A DNA stretch of 64,000 bases from Streptomyces sp. V2I9. Lineage in GTDB: Bacteria > Actinomycetota > Actinomycetes > Streptomycetales > Streptomycetaceae. The stretch covers positions 558,001 through 622,000 of the forward strand of contig NZ_JAUSZJ010000002.1 of NCBI RefSeq assembly GCF_030817475.1, read 5' to 3'. The translations under genes and the position numbers were made by a program. Below are positions 44,852 to 53,836 of the stretch, one piece after another. Under the pieces are notes generated by a model. The model made no database searches, had not been told where the DNA came from, and worked only from the letters and a program-made list of their open reading frames with translations. The stretch's first letter is position 1. Each line of letters starts with the position of its first letter.

Positions 44852-45985
44852 ATGTCCGAACAGCACGCGTCGCAGCCCGGCCGGTACGGCGCACGGACCG
44901 GCGGCTTCGGCCGTCCGGGCTTCCCGAGCCGCCGTTCGCTGCTGCGCTCCGCGGCGGCCGGCGGGATCGCCGCGGGGGGCCTCGCGGGCGGCGCTTCCCG
45001 GGTGGGCGCCGCGCCGCGGGTCACCGGGACGAAGGTGCGCGACCTGACCGGACCCGCCCTCACCGGGCAGTTCGCGGCGCCCTGGACGGACCTCGGCATC
45101 CCGGCGCGGTGCCCCGACGGTTCCCTGCTGTTCCTGTGCGGCGACACCTTCGACGGGGGTGGTGTCGGCGGGCCGGACTGGCGGTCGCCCGTGGGGCTGC
45201 GTTCGTCGAACGCCGCGCCCGGATCGCTCCTCATCGACGGCGCGGTAGGGGGTTCTCACGCCGTCGGCCTGGTTCCGGAGGGGCACACGGGTGGCACCAC
45301 CGCCCTCCCCTCCGACGTGTTCACGGTGGGGCCGACGATGTACATGCACCTGATGCGCGGGGTGATCCATCGGACCGATCACACCGACTTCTGGCGCTCC
45401 GACGACAACGGCGAGACCTGGCGGTACCTGTGCCAGTGGCCGGGCGGGCTGTACGGCGGCCAGTTCCAGCAGAAGACGTACGCGGTCGCGGACGACGGAT
45501 ATCTGTACGTCCTCTCCACCGCCTTCGACCGGAACGTGACCTCCGGTCTGCTGCTCCACCGGGTCCGCCAGGACTCACCGGGAAACCCGGCGGCCTACGA
45601 GCCGTGGGGGTACGCGGGCGGGGCGTGGGCGTGGGGCAACCCGCCGACGACCGTGACGTCGCCGCGCCGCTGGGGCGAGATCTGCTTCCGGGCCATGGGC
45701 GGGCGTTACGTGCTCACCTGGCTCGGCATGAGCCCGCTGGGCATCCGCGCGCAGATCGTCGCGTCGCCGACGTCGAACCTGTTCACGGCTGTGGAGCAGA
45801 CCATGATCGTCCCCACGCTACCCGGCCTGGAGACCGGCAACGCCGTGGCGAGTCCGTACGGCGGCTTCATCGTTCCGGGGTCCGAGCCGGGCGATCTCCA
45901 CATCACGGTCAGCCAGTGGTACGACGCCCAGAACTACCGGGTCATGCAGTACCGGGTGAACGGTCTGGTGGGTCCGGCGCTCTGA
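44852..45985 (+). CDS. secreted DUF4185 protein, possible glycoside hydrolase
   Basis: 377 residues. A twin-arginine signal (SRRSLLRSAAAGGIAAGGLA) is followed by the DUF4185 beta-propeller: TDLGIPARCPDGSLLFLCGD, TFDGGGVGGPDWRSPVGL, DFWRSDDNGETWRYLC and GGRYVLTWLGMSPLG. Members of DUF4185 have been shown to be endo-D-arabinofuranases (GH183) acting on mycobacterial arabinan, so an arabinan-cleaving role is plausible. It starts 32 bp after the esterase stop with GGGAG upstream, so the two are probably cotranscribed. Confidence 0.85.
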   Translation: MSEQHASQPGRYGARTGGFGRPGFPSRRSLLRSAAAGGIAAGGLAGGASRVGAAPRVTGTKVRDLTGPALTGQFAAPWTDLGIPARCPDGSLLFLCGDTFDGGGVGGPDWRSPVGLRSSNAAPGSLLIDGAVGGSHAVGLVPEGHTGGTTALPSDVFTVGPTMYMHLMRGVIHRTDHTDFWRSDDNGETWRYLCQWPGGLYGGQFQQKTYAVADDGYLYVLSTAFDRNVTSGLLLHRVRQDSPGNPAAYEPWGYAGGAWAWGNPPTTVTSPRRWGEICFRAMGGRYVLTWLGMSPLGIRAQIVASPTSNLFTAVEQTMIVPTLPGLETGNAVASPYGGFIVPGSEPGDLHITVSQWYDAQNYRVMQYRVNGLVGPAL

Positions 45986-46269
45986 ACCGGAGGCGCGGGC
46001 CGAGGAACGCGGTGACGAGAAGACGCCCCCGGGCGGACCGGCGTCACCCGTTCCGCTGTCGGCCGGCCGAGCGCCTCGGCGCGCCGGTCCCCGGCGGAGC
46101 GGCCGGGGGCGACAGCGCGCCCGTCCGGGAGGTCCGCCGGCTGCCGCAGGACCGCGCCGGTTCCGTGCGGGGCCTCCGGATGAACAGAGCTGTCTCGGGG
46201 CACGTATCTCCGGCGGAGACCATCGAGACCGGTCCGCCCCGACCGGACACTGACGAAGGGAACGCCGTG

Positions 46270-46725
46270 ATGAGTGCAGCACAGGAGCGCCGGAGCCTCC
46301 TCGGACGCCGTACGGTCATCGCCGCGGCTGGAGCCGCCGGAGCGGCTGCCGCCCTCACCGCGTGCGGCGGAGCGGACGGTTCGGGAGGCGGGGACAGCTC
46401 GGCCGGGTCGGATGCCGTCGAGCAGCCGGGGGACGGGGGCGCGGTACTCGCGGCGACCGCGGACATTCCGGAGGGCGGCGGGGTGGTGCTCGCCGCGCAG
46501 AAGGTCGTGGTGACCCAGCCGCAGCCGGGCGAGTTCAAGGCGTTCTCCTCCACGTGCACCCATCAGGGATGTGCGGTCAAGGACGTCTCGGACGGCTCGA
46601 TCGTCTGCCCCTGCCACAACTCCACCTTCGACGCCGCCACGGGCAGTCCGACCGGCGGACCCGCCACCCGGCCGCTGCCGGTCCGCGAGATCACCGTCGA
46701 GGGCGGCTCGATCAGGCTGGTGTAG
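46270..46725 (+). CDS. Rieske (2Fe-2S) iron-sulfur lipoprotein
   Basis: 151 residues. A twin-arginine-type signal (GRRTVIAAAGAAGAAAALTA) ends in the lipobox LTAC, so it is probably exported folded and lipidated. After a Gly/Ser linker comes the Rieske domain: STCTHQGCAVKDV and VCPCHNSTFDAATG give the two Cys and two His ligands. It would carry electrons outside the membrane for an unidentified partner. ATG at 46270; a GTG one codon earlier is possible (AAGGG upstream). Confidence 0.88.
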   Translation: MSAAQERRSLLGRRTVIAAAGAAGAAAALTACGGADGSGGGDSSAGSDAVEQPGDGGAVLAATADIPEGGGVVLAAQKVVVTQPQPGEFKAFSSTCTHQGCAVKDVSDGSIVCPCHNSTFDAATGSPTGGPATRPLPVREITVEGGSIRLV

Positions 46726-46873
46726 CACCCTGCCGCGTGGTCCCGTCCCCGGCGGTGGGCGGAGTCCGTCGTGAGGGGTGTCGATGGACGGACCGGGGCG
46801 GGCGAAGCGGCCGTTGCGTCGCGGCGGAAGAAGCTCCATGATTCCTGACAGGCAGCCGGCGGAGAGGGCGATC

Positions 46874-47344
46874 ATGACCGACACCCAGCGCCGAGGACGC
46901 CGGATCATGATGACCCCCGAGGAGCGGGACGCCTACCTCCGTGAGCGGCGCACCTGCCGGGTGGCCACGCTCGGTTCCGACGGCGCTCCGCATGTCGGTG
47001 CGTTGTGGTTCGTCTGGGACGGCAGCTCCCTCTGGCTGTACTCCCTCACTCGCAGCCTGCGCTGGTCCCAGCTCCTCAAGGACCCCAGGATCGCTGTGGT
47101 GGTGGACGACGGCGAGGGGTACGAGGAGCTGCGCGGGGTGGAACTCACCGGCCGGGCGGAGTTCGTGGGCGAGGCGCCCCGCTCGGGTGAACCCTGCCCC
47201 GAACTCACCGATCCGGAGCGGCTGTTCCCGGTGAAGTACTTCGGCATCACGGACATGCCCCACGACGGACGGCACGCCTGGCTGCGGCTCACCCCGGCGA
47301 GGGTCACCTCCTGGGACTTCCGCAAGCTCGCCGGTCCTGCCTGA
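46874..47344 (+). CDS. PNPOx-fold (pyridoxamine oxidase / F420-type) flavoprotein
   Basis: 156 residues. Split-barrel motifs: MTPEERDAYLRERRTCRVAT, GAPHVGALWFVWDGSSLWLY, RSQ-like RSLRWSQLLKDPRIAVVV and GVELTGRAEFVG. Such proteins bind FMN or F420 and reduce diverse substrates. ATG at 46874 has GGAGAGGG upstream; an alternative ATG at 46838 would add 12 residues. Confidence 0.8.
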   Translation: MTDTQRRGRRIMMTPEERDAYLRERRTCRVATLGSDGAPHVGALWFVWDGSSLWLYSLTRSLRWSQLLKDPRIAVVVDDGEGYEELRGVELTGRAEFVGEAPRSGEPCPELTDPERLFPVKYFGITDMPHDGRHAWLRLTPARVTSWDFRKLAGPA

Positions 47345-47433
47345 TCCGAGGCGACCGAGGCCGGGCTTCGCGCCTCGTACGGATGCCTCACCCGGACGGG
47401 CACGGCACTCCGGCACGCCGGACGCCGCCCGGC

Positions 47434-48348
47434 TCACCCCCCGGCGGCCGTGACGCGCGCACCCGCGGCCCGCAGCGCCTCCACCGCCGCCCGGACCGAG
47501 GGTCGGCGGTCCGCGTCCGTACGCCAGACCGCGTGGACGTGCCGCCGCATCGTCTGCCGTACCGGCACCAGCCGTACCCCGTCGGGGACCGGGCCGCGCC
47601 CCAGCCGGGGAGCCACACAGACGCCGAACCCGGCCGCGATCAGCGCGAGTTGCGTGTGGTGTTCACCCGCCAGATGGGCGATGCGCGGTTCGATGCCTCG
47701 GGAGCGCAGGGTGAACATCAGCCAGTCGTAACAGAATTCGCCCTCGGGCCAGGACACCCACGGGTCGTCCGCGAAGTCCTCCAGCTCCACGGCGTCGCGG
47801 TCCGCCAGCGGGTGTCCGGCCGGCATGGCGATGTCCGGTGCGTCGTCCACGAGTTCGGCCTTGGACAGGCCTCCGGGCACGGGCAGACGCTTGTTGCTCC
47901 AGTCCAGCACGACGGCCAGGTCGACGTCCCCGCGCAGCACCGCGCGCAACCCCTGCTCGGGCTCCAACTCCTGCGTACGAACCGTGAGATCGGGGTGGTC
48001 GGCACGCAGGGAGGTGAGCGCTGCGGGGAACAGGCCCCGTGCCGCCGTCGGGAAGGCGGAGATCCGCACCTCACCGACGACCTCGCCCCGCTGGGCCTCG
48101 ATGTCGGACTGGGCCAGCTCGACCTGCGACAGGATCCGCGCCGCGTGATCCGCGAGAAGCCGTCCGGCGTCGGTGAGGCGGACGCCGCGGCCGTTCCGGG
48201 CGAGCAGCCGCTGCCCCACCTCGCGCTCCAGCTTCGCCATCTGCTGCGAGACAGCCGAGGTCGTGACGTGGAGGCCGTCGGCCGCGCCGGTCACCGAGCC
48301 GTGCCGGGCGAGGGCGTCCAGAGTGCGCAACCGCTCCAGGTTCAACAT
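47434..48348 (-). CDS. LysR-family transcriptional regulator
   Basis: 304 residues, the usual LysR length. The N-terminal helix-turn-helix is LARHGSVTGAADGLHVTTSA then VSQQMAKLEREVGQRLL; a substrate-binding domain follows (GEVRISAFPTAARGLFPAAL, EQGLRAVLRGDVDLAVVLDW). It is divergent from an EamA transporter gene 90 bp away, which it probably controls. The ATG at 48348 has no ribosome site and may be leaderless; an upstream in-frame ATG at 48402 adds 18 residues. Confidence 0.87.
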   Translation of the reverse strand: MLNLERLRTLDALARHGSVTGAADGLHVTTSAVSQQMAKLEREVGQRLLARNGRGVRLTDAGRLLADHAARILSQVELAQSDIEAQRGEVVGEVRISAFPTAARGLFPAALTSLRADHPDLTVRTQELEPEQGLRAVLRGDVDLAVVLDWSNKRLPVPGGLSKAELVDDAPDIAMPAGHPLADRDAVELEDFADDPWVSWPEGEFCYDWLMFTLRSRGIEPRIAHLAGEHHTQLALIAAGFGVCVAPRLGRGPVPDGVRLVPVRQTMRRHVHAVWRTDADRRPSVRAAVEALRAAGARVTAAGG

Positions 48349-48438
48349 GGGGATGATGTTACCGATAAGCGTTGCTACGTCATCGACCTCAGAAACATTC
48401 ACTTGTTCTACGGTGATGCCTTCGGCAGGCTCACTCCC

Positions 48439-49485
48439 ATGAGCGTCCCCCGCGAGCCGACGGCCACGTCCCCGGCGTCAGCCCCTCCCCCGCCGGCCCC
48501 GTCCGGGCCGATCGCGCCAACCCCGCCCCCCGCACCGCCGGGCCGGCGACCCGGCGCCCCGCGACCGGCCCTCGACTGGCGCGTCCGGTTCGTGGCGCTC
48601 TCCCTCATCTGGGGGTTCAGCTTTCTGCTGATCAAGGTCGGGACCGAGGGGTACGCCCCGTTCCAGGTCACCTTCGGGCGGCTGCTGGCCGGTACGGCGG
48701 TCCTGGTCGCCGCCATGGCGATGCGCCGGGAACGGCTGCCGCGTTCGGCCCGGACCTGGGGACACCTCGCGGTCGCCGCCCTCCTCCTCAACGCATTGCC
48801 GTTCTCCCTGTTCTCCTACGCGGAGCTGACGATCCCCTCGACGCTGGCCGGGATCTGCAACGCGACCTCGCCGCTGTGGGGCATGGCGCTCTCGGTCGTC
48901 GCCCTCTCGGAGGACCGCCCGACCCTCCGGCGGGTGGCCGGGCTCGGCGTCGGCTTCCTCGGCGTTCTCACGGTGCTGGGCGCCTGGCAGGGCTTCTCCG
49001 GTGTGGATCTGCCGGGGACGGGCATGGCGCTGCTCGCGTCGTTCTGTTACCCGGTCGGCTGGATCTACGTCCGCCGCACCCTGGCCGGGACGGGAGCGTC
49101 GACGCTGGCGTTGACGGGCAGTCAGCTGCTGCTCGCCACGGCGCAACTGGCCGTGGTGACACCCCTTTTCACCGCCGCACCCACCTCGTTCCCCGTCCTG
49201 CCGACGCTCTCCGTGCTCGCCCTCGGGGCACTGGGCACGGGCCTCGCGGTGCTGCTCCAGTACGGCCTGGTCCAGGAGGTCGGTCCGACGACCGCCCAGA
49301 TGGTCACCTACTTCATCCCGGTGATCGCGACGGCGGCGGGCGTCGCCCTGCTCGGTGAACGGCTGAGCTGGAACACCCCGGTCGGGGCTCTGGTCGTGCT
49401 CGCCGGCGCGGCCCTCACCCGAAGCCGCGCCCGCACTGCCGTGTCGGGCCCCGGATCAGCCCCCTCCCGGTTCAGCCGAAGCTGA
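48439..49485 (+). CDS. EamA (DMT) family transporter
   Basis: 348 residues. After a 45-residue Pro-rich cytosolic leader come ten helices in two EamA repeats, beginning FVALSLIWGFSFLLIKVGTE and, in the second repeat, TGMALLASFCYPVGWIYVRR; AELTIPSTLAGICNATSPLW is a family hallmark. It probably exports a small metabolite or amino acid. Divergent from the LysR gene. Its end overlaps the convergent MocR gene by 14 bp. Confidence 0.87.
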   Translation: MSVPREPTATSPASAPPPPAPSGPIAPTPPPAPPGRRPGAPRPALDWRVRFVALSLIWGFSFLLIKVGTEGYAPFQVTFGRLLAGTAVLVAAMAMRRERLPRSARTWGHLAVAALLLNALPFSLFSYAELTIPSTLAGICNATSPLWGMALSVVALSEDRPTLRRVAGLGVGFLGVLTVLGAWQGFSGVDLPGTGMALLASFCYPVGWIYVRRTLAGTGASTLALTGSQLLLATAQLAVVTPLFTAAPTSFPVLPTLSVLALGALGTGLAVLLQYGLVQEVGPTTAQMVTYFIPVIATAAGVALLGERLSWNTPVGALVVLAGAALTRSRARTAVSGPGSAPSRFSRS

Positions 49486-50803
49486 CCGGTCGGGCCGGCC
49501 CCGCGGCGGCCGCCACCGCGTCCGCCAGGGGCCCGATGTCCGCCGCGCCCAGCGGGGAGACGGTGAGACGCACCGCCGGGGGCGCGTCCAGCCGGAAGCG
49601 GGCGCCCGGAGCCGCCGCCCAGCCGGCGTGGAGCAGCCGGGCCACGGCCCCGGTCTCATCGCTCACGGGCACCCACACGTTCATCCCGGTGCGGCCGTGC
49701 GCCGCCACCCCACGCTCGGCGAGGGCGTGGACGAGCGCGTCCCGGCGGTCGCCGTAGGAACGGGCCACCGCCCGCGTGTCGACGGCGTCCGAGGTCCACA
49801 GATGGAGCACGGCACGCTGGAGGAGGCGGCTCACCCAGCCCGGCCCGAGCCGCTGCCGCCCCGCCACCCGGTCGACCGTGACGGGGTCCCCGGTGAGCGT
49901 GGCGACCCGCAGATCGGGCCCGTACGCCTTGGCCGCCGAGCGGATGAAGGCCCAGTGGGCCGTCACTCCGGCCAGCGGGTGCAGCGGCAGATCGACGATC
50001 GCGTGGCCGTGGTCGTCCTCGATCAGCAGCACGTCCGGATGGCGGGCGAGGACCGTGCGCAGCGCCCGCGCGCGGGCGGCGTCCAGCGACGCACCGGTCG
50101 GGTTCTGCGCCCGGTCGGTGACGACGAGGGCCCGCGCCCCGGCCCGCAGCGCCCGCTCCACGTCCGCGACCAGCGGACCGAAGTCGTCCACACCGACCGG
50201 TACGGCGCGCAGTCCCAGCGCCGGTACGAGGTCGAGCGTGCCGCCCCAGCCGGGGTCCTCCACCGCCACCGCGTCGCCCGGCCGGAGGTGCGCCGCGAGC
50301 ACCCGCTCGATCGCGTCGAGAGCGCCGGACGTCACGGCGACCGGCCCGTCGGGCACCCCGTCGGCGTCCATCGCCCGCCGGGCGTACGCGGCGAACTCCG
50401 CGACCACCGCGGCCTGCCCGTACAGGCCGGGGCTCCCCGCGTCGGCGGCGGCAGCGGCGGCGAGCGCCGGACCGAGGTCGGGCAGCAGCGCCGGATCGGG
50501 ATTGCCCTCGCCCAGATCCCGTACGCCGGGGGGCGCCTCGACCCGCAGGGAGCCGCGCGTCGTACTGGCCGGGGCGGGGCGGACCCGGCTCCCCCGGCGG
50601 CCCGCCGTCTCGATCACCCCGCGCTCGCGCAGCGTCCGGTAGGCGGCCGCCACGGTGTTGGGGTTGACCTCCAACCGCGCGGCCAACTCCCGCATGGGAG
50701 GCAGAACATGACCTGATGGGAGGTCCCCGGAGCCGACCCCGCGTTCGATGCTGGCGGCAATCTCCGATGCGCGCCGCCCACTGATCCGATACTCTCCTAG
50801 CAC
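49472..50803 (-). CDS. MocR-family regulator (GntR HTH plus aminotransferase domain)
   Basis: 443 residues. The N-terminal GntR winged helix (EIAASIERGVGSGDLPSGHV, LPPMRELAARLEVNPNTVAA) is linked to a fold-type I aminotransferase-like domain with SGALDAIERVLAAHLRPGDA, RAQNPTGASLDA and the PLP lysine in FIRSAAKAYGPDLRVATL. MocR proteins sense PLP or related vitamers and regulate neighbouring genes. It is divergent from a PNPOx-fold gene. The GTG at 50803 (or a TTG at 50809) lies within its own operator, so the transcript is probably very short-leadered. Confidence 0.87.
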   Translation of the reverse strand: MLGEYRISGRRASEIAASIERGVGSGDLPSGHVLPPMRELAARLEVNPNTVAAAYRTLRERGVIETAGRRGSRVRPAPASTTRGSLRVEAPPGVRDLGEGNPDPALLPDLGPALAAAAAADAGSPGLYGQAAVVAEFAAYARRAMDADGVPDGPVAVTSGALDAIERVLAAHLRPGDAVAVEDPGWGGTLDLVPALGLRAVPVGVDDFGPLVADVERALRAGARALVVTDRAQNPTGASLDAARARALRTVLARHPDVLLIEDDHGHAIVDLPLHPLAGVTAHWAFIRSAAKAYGPDLRVATLTGDPVTVDRVAGRQRLGPGWVSRLLQRAVLHLWTSDAVDTRAVARSYGDRRDALVHALAERGVAAHGRTGMNVWVPVSDETGAVARLLHAGWAAAPGARFRLDAPPAVRLTVSPLGAADIGPLADAVAAAAGPARPVSFG

Positions 50804-50827
50804 AAACAATATTATGCACTAGTGCAA
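50797..50827. promoter_or_regulatory. MocR-type operator, direct repeat CTAGYRCAA x2
   Basis: CTAGCACAA at 50797-50805 and CTAGTGCAA at 50819-50827, start to start 22 bp (two helical turns). The second copy is also part of a perfect 12-bp palindrome TGCACTAGTGCA (50815-50826). It spans the divergent start region of the MocR and PNPOx genes, matching the known preference of MocR dimers for direct repeats. Confidence 0.6.
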
Positions 50828-50838
50828 TGGAGATGGCA

Positions 50839-51555
50839 ATGCAGCACACCGCGCCGTCCGGGAACGCGGGCCCGGAGTCCGCCGCTCCCTACCTTCCCAC
50901 CGACCGCACCGTCCCCACCCGCTCCAAGGAGCGCGCCTCCTACGACCGCGCGTCGGTCCACTCGATCCTCGACGAGGCCTACCTGTGCCACCTGGGCTTC
51001 GTACGCGACGGCGCGCCGGTCGTCCTGCCGACCCTCTTCGGCCGGATCGGCGAGCGGCTGTACGTCCACGGTTCCACGGGCTCGCGCCCGCTGCGTTCGG
51101 CGGGGAGCGCGGATCCGGGACTGCCGGTCTGCCTGACGGTCACCCATGTCGACGCCCTCGTCCTGGCCCGGTCCGCCTTCCACCACTCGATGAACTACCG
51201 CTCGGTGGTGGTGCACGGCACGGCCGTGACGGTGACCGACCCCGAAGAGCGGCGGCTCGCCCTGGACGCGATCGTGGAACAGGTGGTGCCGGGGCGCTCC
51301 CGCGACTCCCGGCCGGCCGATGCCAGGGAACTCGCCGCGACGGCCGTGATCCGGCTGGACCTGGACGAGGTCTCCGCGAAGGTCCGCACCGGCGGCCCCA
51401 ACGACGAGCCCGAGGACAGCACCCTCCCTCACTGGACCGGCATCGTGCCGCTCACGCGGGGCTACGCGGCGCCGGTCCCGGCGGACGACCTGGACCCGTC
51501 CATCGGCGTACCGGACTATCTGGCGGCGCTCCGACGGGGTACGACGGGGGACTGA
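50839..51555 (+). CDS. PNPOx-fold FMN-binding protein under MocR
   Basis: 238 residues. SKERASYDRASVHSILDEAY, FVRDGAPVVLPTLFGRIGER, YVHGSTGSRPLRS and HHSMNYRSVVVHGTAVTVTD are motifs of the pyridoxamine 5-phosphate oxidase-like family (PF12900). It may act in vitamin B6 salvage or as a flavin reductase; the MocR neighbour favours the former. Three in-frame ATGs (50827, 50833, 50839) occur; 50839 is 6 nt from GGAG and is used, since 50827 lies inside the operator. Confidence 0.82.
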   Translation: MQHTAPSGNAGPESAAPYLPTDRTVPTRSKERASYDRASVHSILDEAYLCHLGFVRDGAPVVLPTLFGRIGERLYVHGSTGSRPLRSAGSADPGLPVCLTVTHVDALVLARSAFHHSMNYRSVVVHGTAVTVTDPEERRLALDAIVEQVVPGRSRDSRPADARELAATAVIRLDLDEVSAKVRTGGPNDEPEDSTLPHWTGIVPLTRGYAAPVPADDLDPSIGVPDYLAALRRGTTGD

Positions 51556-51686
51556 CCGCCGCGTCCGCCGGAGCACGCGGCGGCCCTGTCTCCCCCCGGC
51601 AGGGCCGCGCCACCGCGGCGGGCGAGACTCCCGGTGCCGTCATCGGGCAGGGGAGTGCGGCCGCCGCGTCGGACACGTCCGGACCG

Positions 51687-52635
51687 TCACACCGCCACGG
51701 ACTCCTCCCGGCGGGCGACCACCGCGCCGCGCGCCTCCGCGAGCGCCAGTCCGGCCACGGCGGTCAGCAGGAGCAGCGTGCCCAGGACCGTGGCCGCCGT
51801 CAGCCGCTCCCCCAGGACGGTCACCGCGATGACGGCGGCGCTCACCGGCTCCAGCAGCATGATCACGGAGACGGTGGCCGAGCGGACGGCTGCCGCTCCG
51901 GCGAAGTACAGCGCGTGGGCGAGCGCCGTGGGCACCGCCGCCACGTACACCATGAGCCACAGCACCTGTCCGGTCTCGGCGGTGTGCGGCACCAGCCCCT
52001 CGGCCGCGGCCATGGGCAGCAGCCCCACCGCTCCGACGCCGAACGCCCGGGCGCTGGTGGTCAGCGGGTCACCGCCGCCGTCCCGCCCGAGCCATCGGGT
52101 GAGCAACGTGATCGCCGCGTACCCGATGGCGGACAGCAGCGCGAGCAGCACCCCGGTCGGCACGACGTCTGCGCCCTCGCCGCCCGGGACCAGCACGACG
52201 AGCCCGGTGAGCGCACCGGTCACGGCGACCAGGCCGCCCCGCCCGAGACGTTCGCCCAGCATCAGGCGCGCGCCGACGGCGATCAGCACGGGCCCGGCGC
52301 CGAGGGTGACGACGGCGAGGCCCGTGACCTCGACCGCGGCGAAGTACGCGCTCTGGAAGACGGTGAGGCCGATGCCGGTACCGAGGACGCGGATCAAGTC
52401 GGCGGCGCCGGGGCTCGGGTTCCCGGAGCGCGCGGCGCGGGCGCAGGGCGAGTGCCCCGGCGAGCAGGAGGAGACCTCCGGCGCAGCGCCAGAACGACAG
52501 GGCGAACGGGCCGAGACCGCTCACCCGGAAGACCAGGGACGCGGCCGCGCCGGCGGTGCCCCGGGCGACTCCGGCGACGACGAGATACAGCAGGCTCCGC
52601 CCGACGGGCAGCGCGGATGCGACGGGAAGGGACAT
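51687..52635 (-). pseudogene. EamA family transporter, frameshifted
   Basis: The first part from ATG 52635 (MSLPVASALPVGRSLLYLVV, then [20 protein letters not shown]) reads in one frame to about 52440. The continuation ([39 protein letters not shown] and on to the C-terminus at 51687) is in the next frame. The joined product would be a normal ten-helix EamA exporter of about 315 residues. The shift lies in a CG-rich run (GCGCCCGCGCCGCGCGCTCC), so it may be a real mutation, a sequencing error or programmed. GGAGAAG precedes the ATG. Confidence 0.75.
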
Positions 52636-52701
52636 GTGACTTCTCCGGAGGAAGACGGGACGGTGGGGTCGCTCGGCTCCGCACACGGGCGGCGACGAAC
52701 C

Positions 52702-52720
52702 GCTCGGGGACTGCCCGAGC
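52702..52720 (-). promoter_or_regulatory. leader hairpin between the leader peptide and the frameshifted EamA gene
   Basis: GCTCGGG / CCCGAGC, 7-bp stem, 5-nt loop, about 30 bp past the leader-peptide stop and 67 bp before the EamA start. It could be an attenuator. Confidence 0.4.
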
Positions 52721-52749
52721 CCGGTCCTCGTCAGGAGTGGCCGCTCGCG

Positions 52750-52785
52750 CTAGGCGGCAGGCGGCGGCAGCACAGTCAGACGCAT
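52750..52785 (-). CDS. 11-residue leader peptide MRLTVLPPPAA
   Basis: A short frame ATG to TAG, starting 10 nt after the stop of the upstream EamA gene and 115 nt before the start of the downstream one. It ends in Pro-Pro-Pro-Ala-Ala; runs of three prolines stall ribosomes. Together with the hairpin that follows it has the layout of a translational or transcriptional attenuator. Its ribosome site is weak, and conservation has not been tested. Confidence 0.4.
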   Translation of the reverse strand: MRLTVLPPPAA

Positions 52786-52795
52786 GGCCGGCACC

Positions 52796-53830
52796 CTAGT
52801 GCGGGGTCCGGCCGCCGGACAACTCGTCCACCGCGGGCTCGGCCGCCACACCGGTCCCGGCCCCGGCGGCGACCGGACCCGCCGGGGGCTTCGGCGCGGA
52901 GGACTGGGCGATGAACGCACCGACCAGCACGGTGAAGCCTCCGACGAGCTGCGGCGCGGAGAGGTGTTCCCCGAGGAGCACCCACGCCAGCCCGGTCGCG
53001 ATGACCGCCTCCAGGCAGGCGACGACCCCGGCGACCTGGGGCGAGAGCAACCGGACGGAGACGACCCCGGTGACGTACGCGAGCACGGTGGCGAGCAGCA
53101 CGATCCAGCCGAGCAGCAGCCAGGCGGGGACCTCGTCGCCGTTCATGTCCGCGCCGCCGCCGAGCAGGGACCAGTCCATGCCCCAGGGGCGGGCGACGAC
53201 CGTGAGGACGACGGCGCCGACGATCAGTCCGTACGCGATGACGCCGACGGGGTGCGGCGGATCCGCGTGCTCGCCCGCGGCGTCCCCGCCGCCCTGCCCG
53301 CCGCCGTGGTCGGAGAGGACGAAGTAGCCCACCTGGCAGCACGCGGCGCCGAGGGCCAGCAGCAGTCCCGGGAGATCGAAACTGAGCCCGGCCCAGACCT
53401 CGACGACGCACGCGAGGCCCCCGACCGCCAGCACCACTCCGAGCGCGGCGGCCCGCGTGACGGGCCTGCGCTGCACGAAGCGCACCCAGCCGAGGACCAG
53501 GGCGGGCGCCAGGTACTCGACCAGGAGCGCCACGCCGACCGGGATACGGGAGATCGAGGCGAAGTAGAAGGCCTGCACCCCGGCCACCGCGAACAGGCCG
53601 AACCCGGCGAGGAGGGCGGGGCGTTCCCGTACGAGGCCCCGGTGGCGCCAGGCGACCGGGAGCATGACGAGGGCGGCGCCCGCGACGCGGAGCCAGACCA
53701 CGTGCAAGGGGTCGAGCCCCGCCTCGATCAGCGGCTTGGCCGCCACTCCCGAACCGCCGAACGCGAAGGCCGAGATCAGGGCGAGGCCCAGCCCGGCGCT
53801 TCTGCCCTGAACTCCCGAAGACACGTGCAT
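52796..53830 (-). CDS. EamA (DMT) family transporter
   Basis: 344 residues with ten helices in two EamA repeats (GLGLALISAFAFGGSGVAAK, then VVWLRVAGAALVMLPVAW, YFASISRIPVGVALLVEYLA; second repeat VLAYVTGVVSVRLLSPQVAG, GLAWVLLGEHLSAPQLVGGF). A Gly/Asp/Glu-rich loop near the middle is unusual (SDHGGGQGGGDAAGEHADPP). It probably exports amino acids or similar. The ATG at 53830 has no ribosome site but a well-placed promoter, so it is probably leaderless. Confidence 0.85.
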   Translation of the reverse strand: MHVSSGVQGRSAGLGLALISAFAFGGSGVAAKPLIEAGLDPLHVVWLRVAGAALVMLPVAWRHRGLVRERPALLAGFGLFAVAGVQAFYFASISRIPVGVALLVEYLAPALVLGWVRFVQRRPVTRAAALGVVLAVGGLACVVEVWAGLSFDLPGLLLALGAACCQVGYFVLSDHGGGQGGGDAAGEHADPPHPVGVIAYGLIVGAVVLTVVARPWGMDWSLLGGGADMNGDEVPAWLLLGWIVLLATVLAYVTGVVSVRLLSPQVAGVVACLEAVIATGLAWVLLGEHLSAPQLVGGFTVLVGAFIAQSSAPKPPAGPVAAGAGTGVAAEPAVDELSGGRTPH

Positions 53831-53836
53831 CGGCAC

